Shown here piece by piece: positions 8,372 to 16,828 of a stretch of 64,000 nt of DNA. Position 1 is the stretch's first letter. Each line of letters begins with the position of its first letter. This DNA comes from a bacterium YEK0313 (lineage in GTDB: Bacteria > Pseudomonadota > Alphaproteobacteria > Rhizobiales > Phreatobacteraceae). The position numbers and the translations under genes are program-made. The stretch covers positions 496,001 through 560,000 of the forward strand of contig CCMO02000001.1 in assembly GCA_000751295.2 (NCBI GenBank), written 5' to 3'. Below the pieces are notes generated by a model that was not told the DNA's origin, ran no database searches, and saw nothing but the letters and a program-made list of their open reading frames with translations.

Positions 8372-9718
8372 ATGACGATGACGAGACGCCAGGCGGCCGG
8401 CGGCATGGCCGCGGCAATGGTTGCGGCGGGCGCGGGGCTGACCCGCGCGGCGCGGGCGGCAGACCGGGCCCCGGTCGTCTTCGTGCATGGCAATGGCGAC
8501 CATGCCGCCCTCTGGCAGACGACGCTCTGGCGCTTCGAAAGCAATGGCTGGCCGGGCGACCGCCTCATCGCCTTCAACTTCACCGATCCCCTGTCGCGCA
8601 ATGACGATGCCGTGCCGATGGCGGGCCAGTCGGGCACCGAGGACCAGCTGCGCGAGCTCGCGGCCGTCGTCGCGGCGGTCCGGAGTCGCACCGGCGCGCC
8701 GCGTGTCGCCCTGGTCGGCAGCTCGCGCGGCGGCTATGCCATCCGCAACCTTCTCGCCAGCCAGGGCGAAGCGGTGAGCCATGCCGTGCTCTGCGGCACG
8801 CCCAATCACGGCGTCTTCGACTGGGACGGCAATCTCGGCAGCGAGTTCAATGGCCGCGGACCCTTCCTGAAGCGGCTCAATGGCGGCGACAGCGAGGTGG
8901 TGGCCGGCACCGCCTTCCTGACCTTGCGCAGCGAGGGCAACGACAAATATGCGCAGACCGACGGCCGCCTGCTCGGCCGACCGGGCACGCCGACCGGCGT
9001 CACCGCCGAAGGGCCGGCGCTCAAGGGCGCCACCAATATCGCGCTCGGCCCCCTCGACCATCGTGAGGTCGCCTTCCATCCGCGCGCCTTCCGGGAGATC
9101 TACCGGTTCGTTGCGGGCGAGGAACCGGCGGGCCTGGCGGTCATCCCCGAACCGCAGGTGACCCTCGACGGGCTGGTCACCGGCAATGCCGGCGGCGTTC
9201 CGACCAACCGGCCGGTCGCCGGCGCGACCGTCGCCCTTCACCGGGTCGACGCCGCCAGCGGCGCGCGCCTCGGCGAGGCGCTCATGCAGCGGACCACCGG
9301 GGCCGATGGCCGCTGGGGCCCGGTGACCGTCGGCCCGGCCGATCATCTGGAATTCGTGCTGGCGGCACCGGACCATCCGACCGCGCATATCTACCGGTCG
9401 CCTTTCCCGCGCTCGTCCGCTGTCGTGCATCTGCGGCCGGTGCGCCCCTTCGTCGAGGCGGATATCGCTGCCGGAGCGGTGGTGCTGATGACCCGCCCGC
9501 GCGGCTATTTCGGCCTGCCGCGCGACGTGGTGCTGATCGACGGCAGGGAACCGACCGACGTCGCGCGGGGCGTGCCGACCGATGCGACGACCACCTTGAG
9601 GCTCGGCGCGGATCAGGTCGGCCGGCCGGTCGCCGGCCTGTTCAACGAGGAACGCATCGTCGCGCGGGCCTGGCCGGTCGCCGAGCGGCGCATCGCGATG
9701 ATCGAGCTGACCTGGTGA
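8372..9718 (+). CDS. Tat-exported alpha/beta hydrolase with C-terminal beta-rich domain
   Basis: Encodes 448 residues. The N-terminus has a twin-arginine signal (TRRQAAGG, hydrophobic stretch, likely cleavage after ARA near residue 30). An alpha/beta hydrolase domain follows, with HGNGD at 39-43 and the nucleophile elbow GSSRG at 116-120 (S118). From about residue 265 the chain changes to a segment resembling a carboxypeptidase-regulatory-like or Ig-like beta-sandwich (VTLDGLVTG, then GATVALHRVD). The start at 8372 places the arginine pair correctly, with GGGGAAAAGG upstream. It is probably a periplasmic or extracellular esterase/lipase or polyester hydrolase; the substrate is not evident. 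It diverges from the ABC exporter. Confidence 0.82.
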   Translation: MTMTRRQAAGGMAAAMVAAGAGLTRAARAADRAPVVFVHGNGDHAALWQTTLWRFESNGWPGDRLIAFNFTDPLSRNDDAVPMAGQSGTEDQLRELAAVVAAVRSRTGAPRVALVGSSRGGYAIRNLLASQGEAVSHAVLCGTPNHGVFDWDGNLGSEFNGRGPFLKRLNGGDSEVVAGTAFLTLRSEGNDKYAQTDGRLLGRPGTPTGVTAEGPALKGATNIALGPLDHREVAFHPRAFREIYRFVAGEEPAGLAVIPEPQVTLDGLVTGNAGGVPTNRPVAGATVALHRVDAASGARLGEALMQRTTGADGRWGPVTVGPADHLEFVLAAPDHPTAHIYRSPFPRSSAVVHLRPVRPFVEADIAAGAVVLMTRPRGYFGLPRDVVLIDGREPTDVARGVPTDATTTLRLGADQVGRPVAGLFNEERIVARAWPVAERRIAMIELTW

Positions 9719-9722
9719 GGCT

Positions 9723-11492
9723 TCAGCCGGCGGGCGCGGCCGCGGCACGGCCGCAGGACGCTGCCGTGGCTCCGTCCGGCGGCATGGCGGCAAGATCCAG
9801 CATGCGCACAGCACCGAGCCCGACCGGTCGGCGGTGTGCCACGACGACGAAGGTGGTCTCCGGCAGCTCCTGCCTAAGCCATTCCATCAGCTGCCGTTCG
9901 GCGGTCTCGTCGAGCGCGCTGGTCGGCTCGTCGAGGAAGGCCCAGGCCGGCCGTTCGACCGCCAGCCTGACGAGGGCGAGCCGCTGGCGCTCGCCGCCCG
10001 AGAGACCGGCAAGCGCCGCGGGCGCCTCGGCCGCGGTGAGGCCGGTAAGGCGTCCGAGCGTGCCGGCCGCGAGCCAGGACGCGATCGCCGCGGCCGGCAC
10101 TGCGCCGGGCTCGGCCGGATAGACCACGGCAGCCTCGACCCCGCCGAGCGGCAGGTAGACCTGTTGTGGCAGGAAGCTCATGCCGCCGGCCGGCGTCTCG
10201 ATCCGGCCGCCACCGTGGCGCCAGAGCCCGGCCAGCGCGCGCAGCAGCGTCGACTTGCCGAAACCCGAGGGCGCCTTGATCCACACCATCGTGCCGCGGG
10301 CGAGGACAATGTCGCCGGGAGCCGCAATCGTCCGGCCGTCCGCCGCCGCGAGCCGCAGGCCGGCGAGCCGCAGGCCGCCGTCCGGCGACGCCTGCACGGC
10401 AATGCCCGATGGCGCGGCCCCGGCCGCGCGGACGGTCGCAGCGAACCGGTCGAGCCGCGCGGCCGCGGAGGCGAGCTCGGCCAGATCGCGATAGGAGAAG
10501 ATGAACCAGGACAGTGTCGTGACGACGTTCTGCAGCGCGCTCGCCAGTTGCATCAGCCCGCCGAAGGTGACCTTGCCGGCGAGATAGGCCGGCAGAGCCA
10601 GAAACAGGGGAATGCGCAGGACCGTGCGGAAATAGGGCCGGCCGAACAGGCCCATGACGAATTCGCGCCGGGCGATCTCGCGCCAGATGCCCGCGACCGC
10701 CCGGAAGCGTTCGTCGAACAGCCGCCGCTCGGCCGCCTCGCCGCGGGCGAGCGCCACCGCCTCGCCGGTCTCGCGGAAGCGCGCGAGGGCGAAGCGGAAG
10801 TCCGCCTCGGCCTTCTGCTCGGCCACCTTGAGCGGCACCAGCGGGGCGCCGAGCCAGTGGGTCAGGCCGCTCGCCACCGCGACATAGACCGGCGCCGCCC
10901 AGACGAGATAGCGCGGGACCGCAATGTCGAACCCGAACAGGGAGAAGCCCAGCGAATAGGTCGAGAGCTCCCAGAGGATCGCCGCATAGGAGACGAGCGC
11001 GACGATCTTGACGATCAGTTCGGCCGCCTCCGTCGTGAAATGATGGACGAAGATACGGCAGTCGTCGGCAATGCGCTGGTCGGGATTGTCGAGGCCTGCG
11101 CGGTCATGATCGCGTAGGTGCCAGAAAGCGCGATCGGCGAGCCAGAGATCGAGCATCGCCGCCGTCAGCACCGTGCGCCAGCGGATCTGCAGCATGCGCC
11201 GGATGTAGGCGGAGGCGAGATCGACCACCGCAAAGAGCCCGACCAGGCCGAAGAAGACGCCGGTCTGCTGCAGCGCCGCCTCGACATTGAGCTTCTGCAG
11301 GGCATTGTAGAAATCCGCGGTCCAGCGGATCAGCCGCACGGCCAGATGGATCTCGATCACCCCGAGCGCGAGCAGGCCGGCGAACTGGGCGATGCCGGGG
11401 CGCCCCCCGGCCGCAGGGCGCAGACGAGGGCGAGGCGCCGGATCTGAGACAGGCTTGTCCACATGTGACGGCCCCCGCGTATCGGCGCGCAA
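9723..11492 (-). CDS. SbmA/BacA- or Rv1819c-like ABC transporter (fused permease-ATPase)
   Basis: A 589-residue protein whose membrane half (about residues 35-330) matches the ABC_membrane_2/SbmA_BacA family, with segments such as WRTVLTAAMLDLWLADRAFW and DNPDQRIADD. The second half is a nucleotide-binding domain (Walker A around GFGKST, signature LSGGERQRLAL, Walker B FLDEPTSALD). Family members import hydrophilic compounds, peptides or cobalamin (SbmA, BacA, mycobacterial Rv1819c), or are peroxisomal fatty-acid carriers. The gene starts 3 bases after the HemS-like gene ends, downstream of a TonB receptor, so it is probably translationally linked to the iron/heme locus. No HmuTUV-type haem importer is seen in the window, which makes this gene a candidate inner-membrane step. 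Confidence 0.88.
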   Translation of the reverse strand: MRADTRGPSHVDKPVSDPAPRPRLRPAAGGRPGIAQFAGLLALGVIEIHLAVRLIRWTADFYNALQKLNVEAALQQTGVFFGLVGLFAVVDLASAYIRRMLQIRWRTVLTAAMLDLWLADRAFWHLRDHDRAGLDNPDQRIADDCRIFVHHFTTEAAELIVKIVALVSYAAILWELSTYSLGFSLFGFDIAVPRYLVWAAPVYVAVASGLTHWLGAPLVPLKVAEQKAEADFRFALARFRETGEAVALARGEAAERRLFDERFRAVAGIWREIARREFVMGLFGRPYFRTVLRIPLFLALPAYLAGKVTFGGLMQLASALQNVVTTLSWFIFSYRDLAELASAAARLDRFAATVRAAGAAPSGIAVQASPDGGLRLAGLRLAAADGRTIAAPGDIVLARGTMVWIKAPSGFGKSTLLRALAGLWRHGGGRIETPAGGMSFLPQQVYLPLGGVEAAVVYPAEPGAVPAAAIASWLAAGTLGRLTGLTAAEAPAALAGLSGGERQRLALVRLAVERPAWAFLDEPTSALDETAERQLMEWLRQELPETTFVVVAHRRPVGLGAVRMLDLAAMPPDGATAASCGRAAAAPAG

Positions 11493-11495
11493 TCG

Positions 11496-12230
11496 TCAGG
11501 CTGCGGCAAAGGCCGCGGCCGGCCCGCTGAAGACGAGGCCGAGGCCGGCGCCGTCGGCGGCCTGTGCGCTCAAGGTGACGATGTCCCCGGCCCCGTCGCG
11601 GCGCCAGACGGCGACCGCGTCGTCCTTCAGGTGCAGATGGAAGTCGGGCAGCAGGACGTTGAGAAAGCCCATGGCCGGCTTCACCTCGCCGATGATTCCG
11701 GTCCAGCCCTGTTCGAGGCCGCGGCAGCGAAAGCGCACGCTGACCGGCTGGCCAGACGCCGTGACACTCGCGAGGAGGCGTGCTCCGGCATCGGCACCTT
11801 CCGGCACGACCTCGGCCGCGGTCGCCGGTGGCGCTTCCCGCGGCGGCCTCGCCGGCAGCGTCTCGCCCGGCCCGAGCCGGTCGAGCGCCGCATCGAAAGG
11901 TTCGAGGCCGTCGAGACCGATCAGACTGAAGGCGGTGGCGCCCTCGCCGTCCTGAAGCTCGAGCCGCGGCAGCGCCCGGTCCTTCATGCGGCCGGTGCGA
12001 TCGGCGACGACACGCACGATGACGCCGAGGTCGATGACCGCATCGTGCATCTCGCCGGACAGGACGAGGCGCCCGTCCGCCTCGGTGACCGCGCCCACCG
12101 GCCCCATCCTCTCGTGGATGACGCCGCCGGCCGAGACCGACAGCATCACTCGGCCCATGGCCGTGACGGTCGCCACTGCCGCGGCGACGCTGCCGGGCAG
12201 AATTTCACGGGAGTGTTTCGAAGGGATCAT
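11496..12230 (-). CDS. Short HemS/HmuS-family haem-utilisation protein
   Basis: A 244-residue protein with both halves of the HemS/ChuS/HmuS fold recognisable but shortened (usual length about 340-350). The N-half has GRVMLSVSAGGVIHERMG, matching the family's start of a haem-binding half. The C-half has FLNVLLPDFHLHL and DIVTLSAQAADGAGL, matching the conserved NVLDEDFNLHL and terminal strands. The family binds, stores or degrades cytosolic haem. The gene sits between a TonB-dependent receptor and an ABC transporter on the same strand. The assignment is by pattern memory; the family is likely but divergent, and haem-coordinating residues should be checked. Confidence 0.72.
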   Translation of the reverse strand: MIPSKHSREILPGSVAAAVATVTAMGRVMLSVSAGGVIHERMGPVGAVTEADGRLVLSGEMHDAVIDLGVIVRVVADRTGRMKDRALPRLELQDGEGATAFSLIGLDGLEPFDAALDRLGPGETLPARPPREAPPATAAEVVPEGADAGARLLASVTASGQPVSVRFRCRGLEQGWTGIIGEVKPAMGFLNVLLPDFHLHLKDDAVAVWRRDGAGDIVTLSAQAADGAGLGLVFSGPAAAFAAA

Positions 12231-12249
12231 GGCTCGCTCGCTGAACGGA

Positions 12250-12284
12250 GAAAGAGGGGGGCCTCCTATCGGAGAAGGCCCCCC
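12250..12284 (-). terminator. GC hairpin between receptor and HemS-like gene
   Basis: A 9-bp perfect stem, 12256-12264 (GGGGGGCCT) with 12276-12284, and an 11-base loop, followed on the minus strand by a short TCTTTCT tract. It lies just after the TonB receptor stop codon. The weak T tract suggests partial termination or mRNA stabilisation that would lower expression of the distal two genes relative to the receptor. Confidence 0.5.
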
Positions 12285-12330
12285 AAGTTTGCGTGGCGCG
12301 TGGCTCAGGCGCGCCGCCGCCGATCGGAGG

Positions 12331-14601
12331 TCAGAAGTCGGCGGTCGCAGAAAACTTGAAGGTCCGGCCCGGCGCGACCTGCAGCTCCAGCGGATTGGTC
12401 TGGGCGACCGCCGCGGAGGCCGGCACGGTCGTGTAGGCGCCGTAGAGGTTCTGGAAGTAGCGGGTGTCGAAGATGTTCTGGACGCCCGCCCGGAAGGTCA
12501 GATTGGATGTCGGGCGCCAGTTGATGAAACTGTCGAGCACCACATAGCCGCCCGGGCGATAGATGCTCGGCGTGCTGGTGCGGGTGAGCGGCGCGCCGAA
12601 ATTGGCGACGACCTCGCCGTCGATGTTCCAGTCGCGCTTGTACCAGCGTAGCCCGAGGGTCGCGTTGAACGGCATGATCGCGTCGAAGGCGGTCTTCGGC
12701 GACGTCGGCGTCTGGCGTTGCTCGCCGAACTGGTAGGACAGGCCGCCATGGACCACGAGATCGTCGGTCAGCCGATATTCGGCCGAGGCCTCGACGCCAT
12801 AGATGGTCACGCTCGACACGTTGATGTTGGTCAGGTCGATCGACCCCTGGAACGGCGGCTGGAAGCCGAGGATGAAGTCCTTATAGGTGGTGTAGAAGGC
12901 ACCGACCGAAAACCAGCCGCGCTCGAACCGCCCGCGGAAACCCGCCTCGTAGGACCGTGCCGATTCCGGCCGGAGGTTGGCGTTGGGGACGAGGCTGCCG
13001 CCGCCGCCGGCGCCGCCCGGCAGCGACAGGTAGAGCTGCTGGGCGGTCGGCATCTTGAAGCCTTCAGCGTAGCGGCCGTAGACCGAATAGACGTCGGTCA
13101 GCCGGAACACCGTGCCGAGCTGCGGGATGAACCGGCTCGAGGTGATGTCGCGCGGCTCGGCGCCCGGCACCGGCCGATAGTTCACGTCCGGCCGCGGATT
13201 GATGCGGTAGTTGGCCCAGCGCAGGCCCGGCGTGATCGTCCAGCGGCCGCCGAGAAGCTGGATCTCGTCCTGCAGGTAGAGATCGGCACGCGTCGTATTG
13301 GCATTGGCGAAGTTGAAGCCCGAGCCGCGGGTCACCGAGATGACATTGCCGGTAGCGGCGTTGAACACCGTGTCCTGGCGGAAATAGTCGGTCTTGGTGG
13401 TATCGCCCTGGAAGCCGTAGGTCAGGACGTGCTGGGCCGGGCCGGTCTGGAACCTCGAGGTGAGCTGCACCTCGCCCTGCAGGAAGTTCTCCCGATAGTC
13501 GAGGATGGCGTTGGTCCGGGTGGTCGCGCGGGTAGCCAGATTGGTCAGAATGCGGTTGCTGTCGAGCCTGCGGCTCTGCGGCGAATAGGAGATGTTCCAG
13601 CGCACCGCGTCGAGCCAGCCCCAATGCGGCGTCCAGTCGTGGGCGAGCGCGATGTTGCGCCGCTCCAGCACCTGGTTGCGCTCATAGTCGCCGTTGCGCA
13701 CGCGCGCCGCGCCCGTGCCGGTGACCTGGCTGCGGTCATAGATCTGGTCGACGGTCGCGTTGCGGTTGAAGATCTCCGCGGTCAGCCGGATCTCGTGGTT
13801 GTCGGCGGGGCGCCAGACGAGCTTGCCGAAGCCGTTCCAGGTGCCGGTGCTCATCGGATCGAGCTCATTGCAGGGCAGCGTGCGGGTCGCCGGGCAACCC
13901 CAGATGCCGCCGTCGGCGCGCGCCGTCGACAGGGTCGGTTCGTTGGCGCCGCGATGGCTCACCGCGAAGATGCCCTGCAGCGTCGGGCTGAACTGGAAGG
14001 CGGCCATGCCGGTCTTGGTCAGCCCGCGGTCGAGGCTGTCGAACGAGGTCTGCAGGCGCGCCGCCCAGGGCCGCTCGCGGCCGCGCAGGAGGTCGTCGGG
14101 GTCCATCGTGCGGAAGGCGACGATGCCGCCGAGCGCATCGGCGCCCCAGAGCACGGAACCCGGGCCGCGCATGATCTCGACCGAGCGCATATAGGGCAGG
14201 TCGACGAGGTCGCGCGTGCCGTCGGTGATGCGCTCGATGACGCGGGCGCCGTCGACGCGGATCTGGACCCGGTTGCCGGTGACGCCGCGGATGGTGAAGC
14301 CGCCGAGATTGCGCCAGGGATCGGTGCCCGATGTGACGCGGTCGACGCTGACGCCGGGTTCGTAGCGCACCAGGTCCTGGATGTCGCGGGTGGCACGATC
14401 GTCCATGCGTTGGCGCGAAATGACGGTCACATTGGCGGGGACGTCGAGCCGCTGGCGTTCCTCGCGTGTCGCTGTCACCGTGATGTCGTCGGCGGCATCC
14501 GCCGCACCAGGTGTCGGCTGGGCGACGGCCGCGGTCGTCGCCAGAACCAGGACAGCCATCGAAACCGACGCGCAAAGCGTCCTGTGATGTGGCCGTGTCA
14601 T
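12331..14601 (-). CDS. TonB-dependent outer-membrane receptor, haem/haemoglobin type
   Basis: Encodes 756 residues. A signal peptide (cleavage near AVAQ) is followed by a TonB-box-like ITVTATR, the plug domain (IQDLVRYEPGV, VQIRVDGARV, VEIMRGPGSVLWG) and a 22-strand barrel ending in phenylalanine. It resembles the TonB haemoglobin/transferrin/lactoferrin receptor family. The variants FKMP (in YAEGFKMPTAQQL) and NANL occupy the places of the FRAP and NPNL haem-receptor motifs. The start at 14601 has GGAAAGG upstream; an in-frame ATG six codons earlier lacks one. It is the first gene of the probable operon with the HemS-like protein and the SbmA-like transporter. Confidence 0.88.
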   Translation of the reverse strand: MTRPHHRTLCASVSMAVLVLATTAAVAQPTPGAADAADDITVTATREERQRLDVPANVTVISRQRMDDRATRDIQDLVRYEPGVSVDRVTSGTDPWRNLGGFTIRGVTGNRVQIRVDGARVIERITDGTRDLVDLPYMRSVEIMRGPGSVLWGADALGGIVAFRTMDPDDLLRGRERPWAARLQTSFDSLDRGLTKTGMAAFQFSPTLQGIFAVSHRGANEPTLSTARADGGIWGCPATRTLPCNELDPMSTGTWNGFGKLVWRPADNHEIRLTAEIFNRNATVDQIYDRSQVTGTGAARVRNGDYERNQVLERRNIALAHDWTPHWGWLDAVRWNISYSPQSRRLDSNRILTNLATRATTRTNAILDYRENFLQGEVQLTSRFQTGPAQHVLTYGFQGDTTKTDYFRQDTVFNAATGNVISVTRGSGFNFANANTTRADLYLQDEIQLLGGRWTITPGLRWANYRINPRPDVNYRPVPGAEPRDITSSRFIPQLGTVFRLTDVYSVYGRYAEGFKMPTAQQLYLSLPGGAGGGGSLVPNANLRPESARSYEAGFRGRFERGWFSVGAFYTTYKDFILGFQPPFQGSIDLTNINVSSVTIYGVEASAEYRLTDDLVVHGGLSYQFGEQRQTPTSPKTAFDAIMPFNATLGLRWYKRDWNIDGEVVANFGAPLTRTSTPSIYRPGGYVVLDSFINWRPTSNLTFRAGVQNIFDTRYFQNLYGAYTTVPASAAVAQTNPLELQVAPGRTFKFSATADF

Positions 14602-14706
14602 TGCCCCAAACCTTTCCAAGCCTCGTCGTCGGATGCGCTGGCTGGCTTGAGGCGGAATGGCGTTCGGCTGGCTGGCTTGGCGGGTCAGGCCCGCCGCTCG
14701 GCCGGC

Positions 14707-14735
14707 TGGTTACAAAAGTGGATTTTTAGAGTCAA
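14707..14735 (-). promoter_or_regulatory. Candidate promoter of the TonB receptor operon
   Basis: On the minus strand TTGACT (14730-14735) is followed 17 bases later by TAACCA (14707-14712), in a locally AT-rich patch about 105 bases upstream of the receptor start. The spacer begins CTCTAAAAA, which loosely resembles half of a rhizobial iron-control element. The -10 match is weak, so this is only a candidate. Confidence 0.35.
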
Positions 14736-15149
14736 CAATATGTCTGCAGGCGCCGCATATCTGTCATAGCAAAAGCGCCAATCTGCAGTTTGGAATGATT
14801 TTTACTCGAAAACTCCGACAGTTAGGCCAAGGACTGTGGGCCTGACCGAACGATCAGGACATTTCGAGGCGGCGTATGGCGTTGGGGGCGCATGCCGCAC
14901 GCGGCGCGTCCGGTCCCGCCGACGCGCCGCTTCGAGGCCTCATCGCCAGGCGATACGGCCGACCGGGGCAGAATGTCGCAGCCCTGCCGTGCGGCCGCTC
15001 ACAAGATCGCGCGCGGACGAAAACAGCCGTCGTGCCGGTCGAGACGCTGGCGTATCCTTCGGCCGACCGTGGCGGCGGCGATCGACCGGCCTCCAGCCCT
15101 CCCCGCGTCCGGCCAGCGTCACGAGAGATCCAGGCCCCAAGAGACAGCC
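14736..15149. other. Intergenic region between TonB receptor and fumC
   Basis: Upstream of the divergent receptor and fumC genes. The AT-rich part (about 14736-14830) probably holds control sites for the receptor. The rest, 14840-15149, is GC-rich with open frames in several registers but no ribosome sites or recognisable protein. No terminator or RNA gene was found. Confidence 0.5.
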
Positions 15150-16541
15150 ATGACCGAGACCCGCATAGAAACCGACACGTTCGGTCCGATCGACGTTCCT
15201 GCGGACCGCTATTGGGGCGCGCAGACGCAGCGCTCGCTGCACTTCTTCCGCATCGGCACGGAGAAGCAGCCGAAACCGGTGATCAAGGCGCTCGGCATCA
15301 TCAAGCGGGCAGCGGCCGAAACCAACATGGCGCTCGGCCGCCTCGACCCCGCGATCGGCAAGGCCATCGTCTCGGCCGCCGACGAGGTCATTGCCGGCAG
15401 GCTCGACGACCATTTCCCGCTGTCGGTCTGGCAGACCGGCTCGGGGACCCAGACCAACATGAACGCCAACGAGGTGATCTCGAACCGGGCGATCGAGGCG
15501 CTCGGCGGCGTCATGGGCTCGAAGAAGCCGGTCCATCCGAACGACCACGTCAATATGAGCCAATCGTCGAACGACACCTATCCGACGGCCATGCATGTCG
15601 CCGGCGCCATGGAAATCTCCGGCGCCCTGATCCCCGCGCTGAAACATCTGCATGAGGCTCTCGACGCCAAGGCCAAGGCCTGGGCCGACATCCTGAAGAT
15701 CGGTCGCACCCACACGCAGGATGCGACCCCGCTCACCCTCGGCCAGGAATTTTCCGGCTATGCGCGCCAGATCGAGCTCGGCATCGAGCGGCTCGAACAG
15801 TCGCTGCCGCGGCTGATGGAGCTGGCCCAGGGCGGCACGGCGGTCGGCACCGGCCTCAATGCGCCGATCGGATTTGCCGAGGGCGTAGCGGATCGGATCG
15901 CGGCCCTCACCGGCCTCGCCTTCCGCACCGCGCCGAACAAGTTCGAGGCGCTCGCGGCCCATGACGCCATGGTGTTCAGCCATGGCGCGATGAGCACGGT
16001 GGCCGGCTCGCTGTTCAAGATCGCCAACGATATCCGCTTCCTCGGCTCGGGCCCGCGCGCCGGCCTCGGCGAGCTCGCCCTGCCGGAAAACGAGCCGGGC
16101 TCGTCGATCATGCCGGGCAAGGTCAACCCGACCCAGTGCGAGGCGATGACCATGGTGGCGAGCCAGGTCATGGGCAACCAGACCACCATCGGCCTTGCCG
16201 GCTCGCAGGGCCATTTCGAGCTCAACGTGTTCAACCCGGTCATGGCCAACGCCTTCCTGCAATCGGTCAGGATCCTCGGCGATGCGGCGCGCTCCTTCGC
16301 CGACCACTGCATTGCCGGGCTCGAGCCGCGGCGGGACAACCTCAAGCTCGGCGTCGAGCGCTCGCTGATGCTGGTGACCGCGCTCGCCCCCAAGATCGGC
16401 TACGACGCGGCCGCGAAGATCGCCAAGACCGCGCACAAGAACGGCACGACACTGCGCGAGGAGGCGGTTGGCGGCAGCTATGTCACGGAAGCCGAATTCG
16501 ACGCGCTGGTCCGGCCGGAAAAGATGATCGGACCGTCCTGA
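15150..16541 (+). CDS. fumC: Fumarate hydratase, class II
   Basis: A 463-residue cytosolic enzyme interconverting fumarate and L-malate in the TCA cycle, of the iron-independent homotetrameric class. Family hallmarks are SGTQTNMNANEVI near residue 100, HPNDHVNMSQSSND near 130, GRTHTQDATP near 185 and the signature GSSIMPGKVNPTQ near residue 317. The length is standard. The start at 15150 matches the usual N-terminus; an open frame extends upstream but encodes nothing family-like. The gene appears monocistronic. An oxygen-stable, iron-free fumarase next to an iron-uptake locus may be coincidence. Confidence 0.97.
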   Translation: MTETRIETDTFGPIDVPADRYWGAQTQRSLHFFRIGTEKQPKPVIKALGIIKRAAAETNMALGRLDPAIGKAIVSAADEVIAGRLDDHFPLSVWQTGSGTQTNMNANEVISNRAIEALGGVMGSKKPVHPNDHVNMSQSSNDTYPTAMHVAGAMEISGALIPALKHLHEALDAKAKAWADILKIGRTHTQDATPLTLGQEFSGYARQIELGIERLEQSLPRLMELAQGGTAVGTGLNAPIGFAEGVADRIAALTGLAFRTAPNKFEALAAHDAMVFSHGAMSTVAGSLFKIANDIRFLGSGPRAGLGELALPENEPGSSIMPGKVNPTQCEAMTMVASQVMGNQTTIGLAGSQGHFELNVFNPVMANAFLQSVRILGDAARSFADHCIAGLEPRRDNLKLGVERSLMLVTALAPKIGYDAAAKIAKTAHKNGTTLREEAVGGSYVTEAEFDALVRPEKMIGPS

Positions 16542-16776
16542 GGCCCCAGGGCGCCACGCAGCACGGTCGTCGAGGGCCGCGTCGGGGGCGCGGCCACCTC
16601 ACCATGAGGGATGCGGGACACGGCAGCAGGGTTGCTCATGAAGCCCCAAGCATGACGCCTCATGACCATGCCCGATGCCGCACTTGTCCATTCCTCGCGG
16701 CGAGGTGCGAGCCGAAGGCGAACCTCGGACAACGGCAAAGCCCGATACCGCCCGCGTCAATTGTGGGGAGCGCATG

Positions 16777-16802
16777 AAAAAAGGGGCGGTCGCCCGCCCC
16801 TT
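16777..16802 (-). terminator. Intrinsic terminator of the amine-oxidase operon
   Basis: On the minus strand a 9-bp stem (16794-16802 with 16781-16789, loop 16790-16793) runs directly into six T (16777-16782). It lies 27 bases after the stop of the RidA-like gene and so marks the end of the 19565-16829 operon. Confidence 0.88.
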
Positions 16803-16828
16803 CTCTCAACAAGGCGCGAGCCCCGACT

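Noticed and set aside
8189..9814. N-terminal extension of the ABC exporter frame by about 540 residues
   Set aside because: It runs antisense through the Tat alpha/beta hydrolase, has low-complexity Arg/Ala/Gly content and no domain; family N-termini start near 8188.
9723..11492. Symbiosis-type BacA
   Set aside because: BacA/SbmA proteins lack an ATPase domain; this one has a full nucleotide-binding domain and lies in an iron locus, so it belongs to the fused ABC branch.
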